From: Streptomyces sp. Act143
GTDB lineage: Bacteria; Actinomycetota; Actinomycetes; Streptomycetales; Streptomycetaceae
Reading direction: 5' to 3'
Length of the DNA stretch: 64,000 nt
Assembly (NCBI RefSeq): GCF_003143935.1
Contig: NZ_QFRX01000001.1
Location: 6,532,303-6,596,302, forward strand
Positions within the stretch are counted from its first letter, which is position 1, and each line of letters begins with the position of its first letter. The translations under genes and the position numbers were made by a program. Below are positions 26,693 to 33,589 of this stretch, in pieces. The notes under the pieces are model-generated. The model was not told the DNA's origin, did not search any database, and was given only the letters and a program-made list of their open reading frames with translations.

Positions 26693-27487
26693 TCAGCCGG
26701 CGGTCCAGCCGCCGTCGAGAGGCAGCGAGGCTCCGGTGAGGCAGCCGGTGTGCGGGCCGCACAGCCACAGGACGGCGGCGGCGACCTCCTCGGCCTCCAG
26801 GAGCCGCTTGACGGGGGAGCGGGCCAGCATGACGTCCGAGAGCACGTCGCCCTCGCTGATGCCGTGCGCGGCGGCCTGGTCCCGCACCTGGCCCTCGACG
26901 AGCGGGGTGCGGACATAGCCGGGGTTGACGCAGTTGCTGGTGACGCCGTGCGGCGCGCCCTCGACGGCGGCGACCTTGCTCAGGCCCTCCAGGGCGTGCT
27001 TGGCCGCGACATAGGCGGACTTGAAGGCGCTGGCGCGCAGTCCGTGGACGCTGGAGACGTTGACGATCCGGCCCCAGCCGCCCGCGTACATGTGCGGCAG
27101 GGTGCGGCGCATGAGCAGGAACGGGGCGGTGACCATCACCTTCTGGATGAGCTCGAAGCGGTCCGGCGGGAACTCCGTGAGCGGCGCCACGTGCTGCAGC
27201 CCGGCGTTGTTGACCAGGATGTCCACCTCGGCCGGGAGCAGGTCGACGGCCCCCGGGTCGGCGAGATCGGCCACGTGCGCCTCGCCCCCGGCGATCTCCG
27301 CGACCGCCTTGGCCGCCGCCGTGTCCCGGTCGACCACGTGCACCAGGGCCCCGGCCTGCGCCAGGGCGAGCACACAGGCCCGGCCGATGCCACCGCCGCC
27401 GCCGGTGACCAGAGCGGTGCGTCCGCTCAGGTCGACCGCGGCGGTGGGCGGCGGCAAGGGGGCCGGGGCGGGAAATGTGTTCGTCAT
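26693..27487 (-). CDS. 3-hydroxybutyrate dehydrogenase (SDR)
   Basis: A 264-residue short-chain dehydrogenase that oxidises D-3-hydroxybutyrate to acetoacetate with NAD+. Rossmann motif TGGGGGIG (28-35), NNAG at 93-96, catalytic Ser in NVSSVHG, and Y159-x3-K163. The residues that bind hydroxybutyrate in characterised enzymes have counterparts: Q98 (AGLQHV), H148 (SVHG), K156 (FKSAY) and Q200 (VEGQ). That makes the substrate call unusually firm for an SDR. First gene of the leftward unit with the MHS transporter. ATG at 27487. Confidence 0.93.
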   Translation of the reverse strand: MTNTFPAPAPLPPPTAAVDLSGRTALVTGGGGGIGRACVLALAQAGALVHVVDRDTAAAKAVAEIAGGEAHVADLADPGAVDLLPAEVDILVNNAGLQHVAPLTEFPPDRFELIQKVMVTAPFLLMRRTLPHMYAGGWGRIVNVSSVHGLRASAFKSAYVAAKHALEGLSKVAAVEGAPHGVTSNCVNPGYVRTPLVEGQVRDQAAAHGISEGDVLSDVMLARSPVKRLLEAEEVAAAVLWLCGPHTGCLTGASLPLDGGWTAG

Positions 27488-27583
27488 GGCCGGAAACAGT
27501 AGGGAGAGCGTGCAACGGCTCCCATGTATGCGACCGCTATAAACCCCGCACCAGCGGTGGTGTCGTCCACCATGGGACGGGGG

Positions 27584-29011
27584 TCAGGTGCCCAGCGAGC
27601 AGGTGTTCACGAGGGTCCCGGGTACCACGCCGGCGGGGAGGCCGACGGTCCGGGAGGCCGGTGGCCGCTGCCCGGCCCCGATCCAGCTCTCGAGCGCCCG
27701 GAACGCCGTCCGGTGGCACGGCGTGAGCGGACGCAGCCGGTCCGGGAACGTGTCGACCAGCGAGTCGGTGTGGGTGCCGCCCTCGACGCGGTAGTAGCGG
27801 AACAGGTGTCCACGGCCCGCCTCCCGCACCATCCGGGCGTAGACGTCGGAGTCCTGGCTGATCGGCAGCAGAACGTCCAACGTGCCGTGCAGGGTGATCA
27901 GGGGCTTGCCGATCCGCCCGGTGAGCGCGATCCTCGCGACGGCCTGGCGCACCTCGTCAGGGCGTGTCGCGTAGTCGTAGTCGGTGTCGCAGGCCGGTGC
28001 CCCCGGGGCGCAGTACGGCGTTCCCGCCTCGGTCGCCCCGTCGAAGCCGGGATCGACCTCCTCCCGGTAGATGCGCTGGGTCAGATCCCAGTAGACCTTG
28101 TAGTGGTACGGCCACAGGAACTCCGACCCGGCCGGGAACCCGGCGGCGTGCAGGGCCTGTCGCGCCTGGTCGGCGCCCTCGCCGCCGGCGGCGTACACGG
28201 GGTAGTGGCGCAGCGCCGCGGGCAGGAAGTCCAGCAGCGTGGGCCCGTCGGAGCGCCACAGGGTGCCCTCCCAGTCGACGCCGCCGTCGTACAGCTCGGG
28301 GTGGTTCTCCAGTTGCCAGCGCACCAGGTACCCGGCGTTCGACAGGCCGGTCACCAGCGTGCGCGTCGGCGCGCGGTGATAGCGCTGGGTGACCGTGGCG
28401 CGGGCGGCCCGGGTGAGCTGGGTGACCCGGTCGTTCCACTCGGCGATCGCGTCACCCGGCGCCTGGCCGTCCCGGTAGAAGCCGAGGCCGGTGTTGCCCT
28501 TGTCGGTGGCCGCGTAGGCGTAGCCGCGCGAGAGCACCCAGTCGGCGATGGCCCGGTCGTTGGCGTACTGCTCGCGGTTGCCGGGCGTACCGGAGACCAC
28601 CAGGCCGCCGTTCCAGCGGTCGGGCAGGCGGATGACGAACTGGGCGTCGTGCTGCCAGCCGTGGTTGGTGTTGGTGGTGGAGGTGTCGGGGAAATAGCCG
28701 TCGACCTGGATACCGGGGACCCCGGTCGGCACGGCCAGGTCCTTCGGCGTCAGCCCGGCCCAGTCGGCCGGATCGGTGTGCCCCGAGGCAACCGTGCCCG
28801 CGGTGGTCAACTCGGCCAGGCAGTCCGCCTGTTGGTGGGCGGCGCCCGGCACCCGCACCTGCGCCTGGCGCGCGCAGTGCCCGCTCGTGCCGTCGGTGGC
28901 GGCCGTGGCGGACAGGGGGGTGAAGGCGAGGGCGGCCAGGGCGAGGGCGGCCGGAGCACCCCGCCGCCAGGAGCGGGGTGGGGAGCCGGGGGTGCCGGGG
29001 GAGCGACGCAT
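27584..29011 (-). CDS. secreted alpha/beta hydrolase, probable 3-hydroxybutyrate oligomer hydrolase (tannase/feruloyl-esterase-like)
   Basis: A 475-residue exported hydrolase. The N-terminus (basic RRSPGTPG...SWRRG, hydrophobic core, cleavage near SATAA at 37) is a Sec signal. The nucleophile elbow reads TGLSNAGYL (S224). The acid is likely the Asp in HGTLDVLLPI or the following SQDSD, and the His lies in VEGGTHTDSL. The fold resembles tannase/feruloyl esterases and the D-3-hydroxybutyrate oligomer hydrolases. Divergent from the secreted PHB depolymerase and upstream of 3-hydroxybutyrate dehydrogenase, so cleaving PHB oligomers to monomer is the natural role. ATG at 29011 with GGAGG upstream. 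Confidence 0.68.
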   Translation of the reverse strand: MRRSPGTPGSPPRSWRRGAPAALALAALAFTPLSATAATDGTSGHCARQAQVRVPGAAHQQADCLAELTTAGTVASGHTDPADWAGLTPKDLAVPTGVPGIQVDGYFPDTSTTNTNHGWQHDAQFVIRLPDRWNGGLVVSGTPGNREQYANDRAIADWVLSRGYAYAATDKGNTGLGFYRDGQAPGDAIAEWNDRVTQLTRAARATVTQRYHRAPTRTLVTGLSNAGYLVRWQLENHPELYDGGVDWEGTLWRSDGPTLLDFLPAALRHYPVYAAGGEGADQARQALHAAGFPAGSEFLWPYHYKVYWDLTQRIYREEVDPGFDGATEAGTPYCAPGAPACDTDYDYATRPDEVRQAVARIALTGRIGKPLITLHGTLDVLLPISQDSDVYARMVREAGRGHLFRYYRVEGGTHTDSLVDTFPDRLRPLTPCHRTAFRALESWIGAGQRPPASRTVGLPAGVVPGTLVNTCSLGT

Positions 29012-29336
29012 CAGCGGTGCCTCCGAGATCGTGGGTAAGGACGCGCGGAGGCTATGACGTCGAATCGCCGCAATATATGGGTTCGTCAACCACCGTCTGA
29101 CTCCTGACGATGGGTCGGGACACCACCCCAGCCTGTGCCGCGGTCCGGCTCGCCGCCATACACGGCCCGTCATGAACGCGGCCATGGACGCCGGTTACAC
29201 ACGCCCTCCGCCAACCGTGTTTGTCCGGCCCATGTCAGCCCTGACGCGGGTGCCTCGATGATGCACGGCACGCCGATCCCGGGCCGGGCCCCGGCATCGG
29301 TCCAGGACGTGTTCACCCCGTCAGGAGAGACAAGCC
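29012..29336. promoter_or_regulatory. divergent promoter region of the two PHB hydrolase genes
   Basis: A 325-bp gap between the divergent oligomer hydrolase and PHB depolymerase genes. An AT-rich patch at 29060-29090 includes CGCCGCAATATATGGG and, read leftward, a TTGACG hexamer (29089-29084) that could be a -35 element. A similar CCCATGTATGCG occurs at 27521-27532 in front of 3-hydroxybutyrate dehydrogenase, so a shared regulator may bind both. Confidence 0.35.
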
Positions 29337-30881
29337 GTGATGACAGAGCCGCACCCCCCGAAGCGCCAGGCGACGCACCTCCGGAAGCACCTCGCGAAGC
29401 ACCTCGCGAAACACCTCGTGAAGCACCCCCCGAAGCATCGCCCGGGCGGCATCCGCCGCTGGCTCACCGCCGCCGCCGGAGCCCTGGCCCTCACCGCCGG
29501 ACTGGTCGCCGCAGGTCCACCGGCATCGGCCGCGAGCCTGACCCAGGTCACCGGCTTCGGCACCAACCCCGGCAACCTGTCCATGTACACCTACGTGCCC
29601 GACGGCCTGCCCTCCGGCGCCCCGCTGGTGGTCGCCCTGCACGGCTGCACGCAGAGCGCGAGCGACTACTACGCGCACTCGGGCTGGCCGAAGTTCGCCG
29701 ACGGCTACGGCTTCGCCGTCGTCTTCCCGCAGACCAGCAGCGCGAACAACGCCAACTCCTGCTTCAACTGGTTCCAGCCGGGCGACAGCGCGCGCGGACA
29801 GGGCGAGGCGCTGTCGATCAAGCAGATGGTCGACAAGGCCGTCGCACAGTACGGCAGCGACACCCGGCGGATCTACATCACCGGCCTGTCCGCCGGTGCC
29901 GGCATGACCGCGAACATGCTCGCCGCCTACCCCGACGTCTTCGCCGGCGGCGCCATCGACTCCGGACTGCCCGCCTCCTGCGCGAACAGCGTGTCCACGG
30001 CCTACACCTGCATGTACAGCCCGCCCGACAAGACCCCCGCCCAGTGGGGCGACCTGGTGCGCTCCGCCGCGCCCTCCGGCACCACCTCCTGGCCCCGGGT
30101 CGCGATCTGGCAGGGCACGGCCGACACCACCGTGGCACCCGCCAATGCCACCGAACTGCGCGACCAGTGGACCGACGTCTGGGGCATCGGGCAGACGCCC
30201 TCCCGCACCGAGAGCCTGAGCGGCGGCACCACGCTGAGCGTCTACGACGACACCTCGGGCCGGCCTGCCGTCGAGGTCTACTCGATCGCCGGCATGGCCC
30301 ACGGACTCGCCGTCGACCCGGGCAGCGGCACCGACCAGTGCGGTACCGCCGGCACCTACTACCTCGACACGATCTGCTCCAGCTACCACACCGCCCGCTT
30401 CTGGGGCCTGGACGGCGGCGACCAGGGCGGCGGCACCCTCGCCGCGCCCACCGGACTGACCGTCACCGGCACCACCGACACCACCGCCGGCCTGAAGTGG
30501 AACGCCGTCGACGGCGCCGCCTCGTACGCCGTCTACCGCGGCGGCACGAAGGTGGGCACCACCACCTCGACCACCTACACCGACACCGGCCTGGCGACCG
30601 GCACGTCGTACGGCTACACGGTGGCCGCCGTGGACACGGCGGGCGCGGCCGGTGCCGCCTCCTCCACGGTGACCGCCACCACCACCGGCTTCACCCCCAC
30701 CTGCCACACGGCCAGCAACTACGACCACGTGGCCGCCGGACGCGCCTACCAGAGCGGCGGCTACGCCTACGCCAAGGGCTCGGGCCAGTCCATGGGTCTG
30801 TGGAACACCTACACCACGCACACCCTGGAGCAGACCTCCGCCGGTTACTACGTCCTCGCCGACTCCGGCTGCCCGGCCTGA
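29337..30881 (+). CDS. phaZ: extracellular poly(3-hydroxybutyrate) depolymerase
   Basis: A 514-residue secreted esterase with the three-part build of extracellular PHB depolymerases. After the signal peptide (cleavage near ASAA, 66) the catalytic domain (about 67-355) has an oxyanion HGCTQ (102-106), the lipase box GLSAG (S185), Asp in WQGTADTTV (D263) and His in AGMAHG (H322). A fibronectin type III linker (about 369-455) leads to a C-terminal PHB-binding domain (about 458-514, DHVAAGRAYQSGGYAYA). The N-region before the signal core is oddly long and built of Lys-His repeats. GTG at 29337 after AGGAGA; ATG at 29340 is equally possible. Confidence 0.93.
   Translation: MMTEPHPPKRQATHLRKHLAKHLAKHLVKHPPKHRPGGIRRWLTAAAGALALTAGLVAAGPPASAASLTQVTGFGTNPGNLSMYTYVPDGLPSGAPLVVALHGCTQSASDYYAHSGWPKFADGYGFAVVFPQTSSANNANSCFNWFQPGDSARGQGEALSIKQMVDKAVAQYGSDTRRIYITGLSAGAGMTANMLAAYPDVFAGGAIDSGLPASCANSVSTAYTCMYSPPDKTPAQWGDLVRSAAPSGTTSWPRVAIWQGTADTTVAPANATELRDQWTDVWGIGQTPSRTESLSGGTTLSVYDDTSGRPAVEVYSIAGMAHGLAVDPGSGTDQCGTAGTYYLDTICSSYHTARFWGLDGGDQGGGTLAAPTGLTVTGTTDTTAGLKWNAVDGAASYAVYRGGTKVGTTTSTTYTDTGLATGTSYGYTVAAVDTAGAAGAASSTVTATTTGFTPTCHTASNYDHVAAGRAYQSGGYAYAKGSGQSMGLWNTYTTHTLEQTSAGYYVLADSGCPA
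29384..29443 (+). repeat. 12-bp tandem repeats encoding a Lys-His-rich signal peptide n-region
   Basis: Five 12-bp units based on GAAGCACCTCGC run in frame through the start of the PHB depolymerase gene. They encode KHLA, KHLA, KHLV, KHPP and KHRP. The last two units are diverged. Confidence 0.85.
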
Positions 30882-30894
30882 CGCGTCCGTCGCA

Positions 30895-30926
30895 GGGTGG
30901 TGGTCACTTGGTGGCGACCACCACCC
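30895..30926 (+). terminator. hairpin terminator after phaZ
   Basis: A perfect 11-bp stem (GGGTGGTGGTC / GACCACCACCC) with a 10-nt loop starts 14 bp after the depolymerase stop codon. This separates phaZ from the CoA-transferase genes, which then need their own promoter in 30927-31062. Confidence 0.75.
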
Positions 30927-31062
30927 CCGAGGGGGCTGCTATGTGGATGGCAGCCATGGCTCCGCCCGTGCCCGCTGCCTAGGCTCGCTGCCCGTCGGTT
31001 GGACCGGCACCGGCTCTGACCTGCACCGTCAGTGGCCCGGTGACCCGAGGGAAAGGGACCGT

Positions 31063-31839
31063 ATGGGTCTGGACAAGACAGTCGCGAGCGCGGTGGAGGC
31101 GGTGGCCGACATCCCGGAGGGAGCCTCGCTCGCGGTGGGCGGCTTCGGGCTGTGCGGCATACCGGGCACCCTGATCGACGCGCTGTGGCAGCGCGGGGTG
31201 AACGGCCTGAAGGTCGTGTCGAACAACTGCGGTGTCGACAACTGGGGCCTGGGCATGCTGCTCGCGGCCGGACAGATCTCCCGCATGACGAGTTCCTACG
31301 TGGGCGAGAACAAGGAGTTCGCCCGCCAGTACCTGAGCGGCGAGCTGGAGGTCGAACTCGTGCCCCAGGGCACGCTGGCGGAGCGGCTGCGGGCCGGCGG
31401 GGCCGGCATCCCCGCCTTCTACACCCCCGCCGGCACCGGCACTCAGGTCGGGGAGGGCGGACTGCCCTGGCGCCACGCCCCCGACGGCTCGGTCGCCGTG
31501 GCCTCGCCCGCCAAGGAGACCCGGGACTTCGGCGGCCGTCCGCACCTCCTCGAACACGGCATCACCACCGACTTCGCCCTGGTCCGCGCGACCATCGGCG
31601 ACCGGCACGGCAACCTCGTCTTCCGTTCGTCCGCCCGCAACTTCAACCCGCTGGCCGCCATGGCCGGCCGCATCACGGTGGCCGAGGTGGACCACCTCGT
31701 GGAACCGGGCGAACTCGACCCCGACGAGATCCATCTGCCCGGCATCTTCGTCCAGCGTGTGGTCCGCGTGACCCCCGGCGACCCCGCGGCCGAGCGCCGC
31801 ATCGAACGCCGTACCGTACGGCAGGAAGGCACCGCCTGA
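31063..31839 (+). CDS. scoA: 3-oxoacid CoA-transferase subunit A
   Basis: A 258-residue alpha subunit of a class I CoA-transferase, full length. It has the CoA-binding glycine motif GGFGLCGIP near residue 26-34 and family segments VVSNNCGVDNWGLG and SSYVGENKEFARQYLSGELEVE. With subunit B it moves CoA from succinyl-CoA to acetoacetate, activating the product of 3-hydroxybutyrate dehydrogenase for thiolysis. ATG at 31063 follows AAGGGA; the longer frame to 30943 lacks support. One base separates its stop from the next start, so the subunits are co-translated. Confidence 0.93.
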   Translation: MGLDKTVASAVEAVADIPEGASLAVGGFGLCGIPGTLIDALWQRGVNGLKVVSNNCGVDNWGLGMLLAAGQISRMTSSYVGENKEFARQYLSGELEVELVPQGTLAERLRAGGAGIPAFYTPAGTGTQVGEGGLPWRHAPDGSVAVASPAKETRDFGGRPHLLEHGITTDFALVRATIGDRHGNLVFRSSARNFNPLAAMAGRITVAEVDHLVEPGELDPDEIHLPGIFVQRVVRVTPGDPAAERRIERRTVRQEGTA

Positions 31840-31840
31840 C

Positions 31841-32500
31841 ATGGCCCTCACCCGCGAGCAGATGGCGGCCCGGGCCGCCCGCGAACTCACCGACGGCAGC
31901 TACGTCAACCTCGGCATCGGCCTTCCCACCCTCATCCCCAACCACCTGCCGCCCGGCATCGAGGTGGTCCTCCAGTCCGAGAACGGCATCCTCGGCGTCG
32001 GCCCCTACCCCACCGAGGACGAACTCGACGCCGACCTCATCAACGCCGGCAAGGAGACCGTCACCACCCTGCCCGGCGCCTCCTTCTTCGACTCCGCTTT
32101 GTCCTTCGGCATGATCCGCGGCGGCCACATCGACGCCGCCGTGCTCGGCGCCATGCAGGTCTCCGAGAACGGCGACCTGGCCAACTGGATGATCCCCGGC
32201 AAGATGGTCAAGGGCATGGGCGGCGCCATGGACCTGGTGCACGGCGCCGGCCGGGTCATCGTCCTCACGGAGCACACCGCCAAGGACGGCACCCCCAAGC
32301 TCGTCTCCCGGTGCTCCCTGCCCCTCACCGGCCGCGGCGTCGTCCAACGGGTCATCACCGACCTGGCTGTCCTCGACATCACCGCGTCCGGTTTCGTGCT
32401 GACGGAACTGGCTCCCGGCGTCACCGTCGAGCAGGTCAGGGCGGCCACGGGGGCGGAGCTGTCGGTGCCGGCCGACGTCGACCGCGGGGCGGCGGCCTGA
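31841..32500 (+). CDS. scoB: 3-oxoacid CoA-transferase subunit B
   Basis: A 219-residue beta subunit. The catalytic Glu lies in the QSENGILGVGPYP motif (E47), which forms the enzyme-CoA thioester. The ending, with ITASGFVLTELAPGVTVEQV, is typical. Together with subunit A it is a cytoplasmic heterotetramer that activates acetoacetate to acetoacetyl-CoA. Start at the ATG one base after the scoA stop. The operon closes with a GGGGAC-AGT-GTCCCC hairpin at 32560-32574. Confidence 0.94.
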   Translation: MALTREQMAARAARELTDGSYVNLGIGLPTLIPNHLPPGIEVVLQSENGILGVGPYPTEDELDADLINAGKETVTTLPGASFFDSALSFGMIRGGHIDAAVLGAMQVSENGDLANWMIPGKMVKGMGGAMDLVHGAGRVIVLTEHTAKDGTPKLVSRCSLPLTGRGVVQRVITDLAVLDITASGFVLTELAPGVTVEQVRAATGAELSVPADVDRGAAA

Positions 32501-32513
32501 GATCTCCGCGCCG

Positions 32514-32539
32514 GGAATGCCGGCCGGGGCGGGTGTGTT
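32514..32539 (+). promoter_or_regulatory. sigma-R-like promoter (upstream copy)
   Basis: GGAAT (32514-32518), exactly 18 bases, then GTT (32537-32539) matches the Streptomyces sigma-R consensus GGAAT-N18-GTT. It lies in CCGGGAATGC, a decamer repeated at the second promoter 236 bp downstream. It begins 14 bp after the scoB stop and precedes a hairpin, so its transcript may be a leader or short RNA. Confidence 0.5.
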
Positions 32540-32559
32540 GAAGGGCGCGTGGGAGTGAA

Positions 32560-32574
32560 GGGGACAGTGTCCCC
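32560..32574 (+). terminator. short hairpin after scoB
   Basis: A GGGGAC-AGT-GTCCCC hairpin, 60 bp after the CoA-transferase stop codon; likely the end of that operon. Confidence 0.6.
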
Positions 32575-32590
32575 GGGCCTCACCTATTGC

Positions 32591-32703
32591 CTGCGGGGAC
32601 GATCGTTCGGCTGAAGCCCCGCAGAGCCTTTCGCCGCGTAGGCGACCGCCCTTCACCCCCATGTTCTTCGCCGCGGTCCGGGCGGGCAGGAACGCCCGCC
32701 CGG
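32591..32703 (+). other. structured leader upstream of the ribosomal protein genes
   Basis: Two perfect inverted repeats lie here: CTGCGGGG (32591-32598) with CCCCGCAG (32617-32624), and CCGGGCGGGC (32678-32687) with GCCCGCCCGG (32694-32703, loop AGGAAC). No reading frame in this stretch is convincing. If the upstream sigma-R-like promoter is used, this would be a structured 5' leader or a small RNA. Confidence 0.4.
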
Positions 32704-32750
32704 GCTTCGGCCGCACCGCTTCGGCCCGTACCGAGGGCGGTGACCGTCCG

Positions 32751-32776
32751 GGAATGCAATGCCCCCCGGCGGTGTT
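32751..32776 (+). promoter_or_regulatory. sigma-R-like promoter of the ribosomal protein operon
   Basis: GGAAT (32751-32755), 18 bases, GTT (32774-32776): a full match to the sigma-R consensus, 60 bp upstream of the L33 start. A 7-bp perfect hairpin (GTCCGAG / CTCGGAC, 32795-32816) sits between it and the ribosome binding site. Confidence 0.6.
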
Positions 32777-32835
32777 GAGGAAGGCGTCTGACATGTCCGA
32801 GTCAATCAGCTCGGACGCTGGGGAAGGAGCACCTC

Positions 32836-33000
32836 ATGGCACGCAGCACCACGCGCGCCGTCGTCAAGCTCAAGTCGACGGCCGGCACCGGAGTCACCTA
32901 CGTGACCCGCAAGAACCGCCTGAACGACCCCGACCGACTGGTCCTGCGCAAGTACGACCCGCAGGTCGGCGCGCACGTCCTGTTCCGCGAAGAACGCTGA
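32836..33000 (+). CDS. rpmG: 50S ribosomal protein L33, cysteine-free paralogue
   Basis: A 54-residue basic protein, the full length of L33 (MARSTTRAVVKLKSTAGTG at its start, ending REER). It has no cysteine at all, so it is the zinc-independent (C-) form that replaces the zinc-ribbon L33 when zinc is short or thiols are oxidised. First of three such genes in one operon, preceded by a strong GGGAAGGAG site, a small hairpin and a sigma-R-like promoter. Cytoplasmic, in the large ribosomal subunit. Known to be linked to Zur and sigma-R control in Streptomyces relatives. Confidence 0.95.
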   Translation: MARSTTRAVVKLKSTAGTGVTYVTRKNRLNDPDRLVLRKYDPQVGAHVLFREER

Positions 33001-33046
33001 CCCCGCCTCCACGGCTCCCCGCCGGAGGCACCAGAAAGGCCACCCC

Positions 33047-33307
33047 ATGAGGCACGGCATCCACCCCGTCTCCCGCCCCGTCGTCTTCCGCGACCGCGCG
33101 GCAGGCTTCCAACTGCTCACCACCTCCACCGTCGACACGCACGCCACGGTCGAGTGGGAGGACGGCACCACGTACCCGGTCGTCGACGTCGAGATCTCGT
33201 CGGCGAGCCACCCGTTCTACACCGGCACCTCGCGCGTCGTGGACACCGCGGGCCGCGTGGAGCGCTTCCGGAGGCGCTACGGCACGACCGCTCCCGTCCG
33301 CCCCTGA
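33047..33307 (+). CDS. rpmE2: 50S ribosomal protein L31 type B
   Basis: An 86-residue type B L31 (ending YTGTSRVVDTAGRVERFRRRYG and a short tail) without the zinc-binding cysteines of type A. It follows L33 by 46 bp with its own AGAAAGG site. Type B replaces type A L31 under zinc limitation, freeing zinc for other proteins. The whole family fold is present. Confidence 0.95.
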   Translation: MRHGIHPVSRPVVFRDRAAGFQLLTTSTVDTHATVEWEDGTTYPVVDVEISSASHPFYTGTSRVVDTAGRVERFRRRYGTTAPVRP

Positions 33308-33344
33308 CGGCGGACCCTGTTCCTGTCCCCGGGAGGAGACCGCG

Positions 33345-33467
33345 ATGAAGGTCCGCAAGTCCCTGCGCTCACTGAAGGCCAGGCCCGGCGCCCAGGTGGT
33401 GCGCCGACGGGGCGTCACCTACGTGCTCAACAAGAAGGATCCGCGCTTCAAGGCCCGCCAGGGCTGA
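33345..33467 (+). CDS. rpmJ: 50S ribosomal protein L36, cysteine-free paralogue
   Basis: A 40-residue protein (MKVRKSLRSLKARPGAQVV at the start, DPRFKARQG at the end) lacking the C-C-C-H zinc site of standard L36. It starts 38 bp after L31B with a strong GGGAGGAG site. It completes a three-gene set of zinc-free ribosomal proteins, followed by a strong terminator. Confidence 0.95.
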   Translation: MKVRKSLRSLKARPGAQVVRRRGVTYVLNKKDPRFKARQG

Positions 33468-33490
33468 CGCACTGAGCGGCGACCACGATC

Positions 33491-33522
33491 CGGCCCGGCA
33501 CCGCAACGGCGGTGCCGGGCCG
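33491..33522 (+). terminator. strong hairpin terminator after rpmJ
   Basis: A perfect 14-bp stem (CGGCCCGGCACCGC / GCGGTGCCGGGCCG) with an AACG loop, 24 bp after the L36 stop. It may also serve the convergent restriction gene ending at 33590. Confidence 0.85.
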
Positions 33523-33589
33523 TTCGCTGCCGAGCCGAGGGCAGGGGGAGGGGCGGCACTCGGCTCGTCGGCGCCACCGGGCGGACGCG

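Noticed and set aside
25257..27515. A fusion of the MHS transporter with the 3-hydroxybutyrate dehydrogenase region
   Set aside because: The frame upstream of 26624 is a shadow of the dehydrogenase gene, which uses another frame with perfect SDR motifs.
32501..32835. A Zur operator before the zinc-free ribosomal protein genes
   Set aside because: I looked for a TGAAAAT-type palindrome and found none; only sigma-R-like promoters and hairpins are visible.
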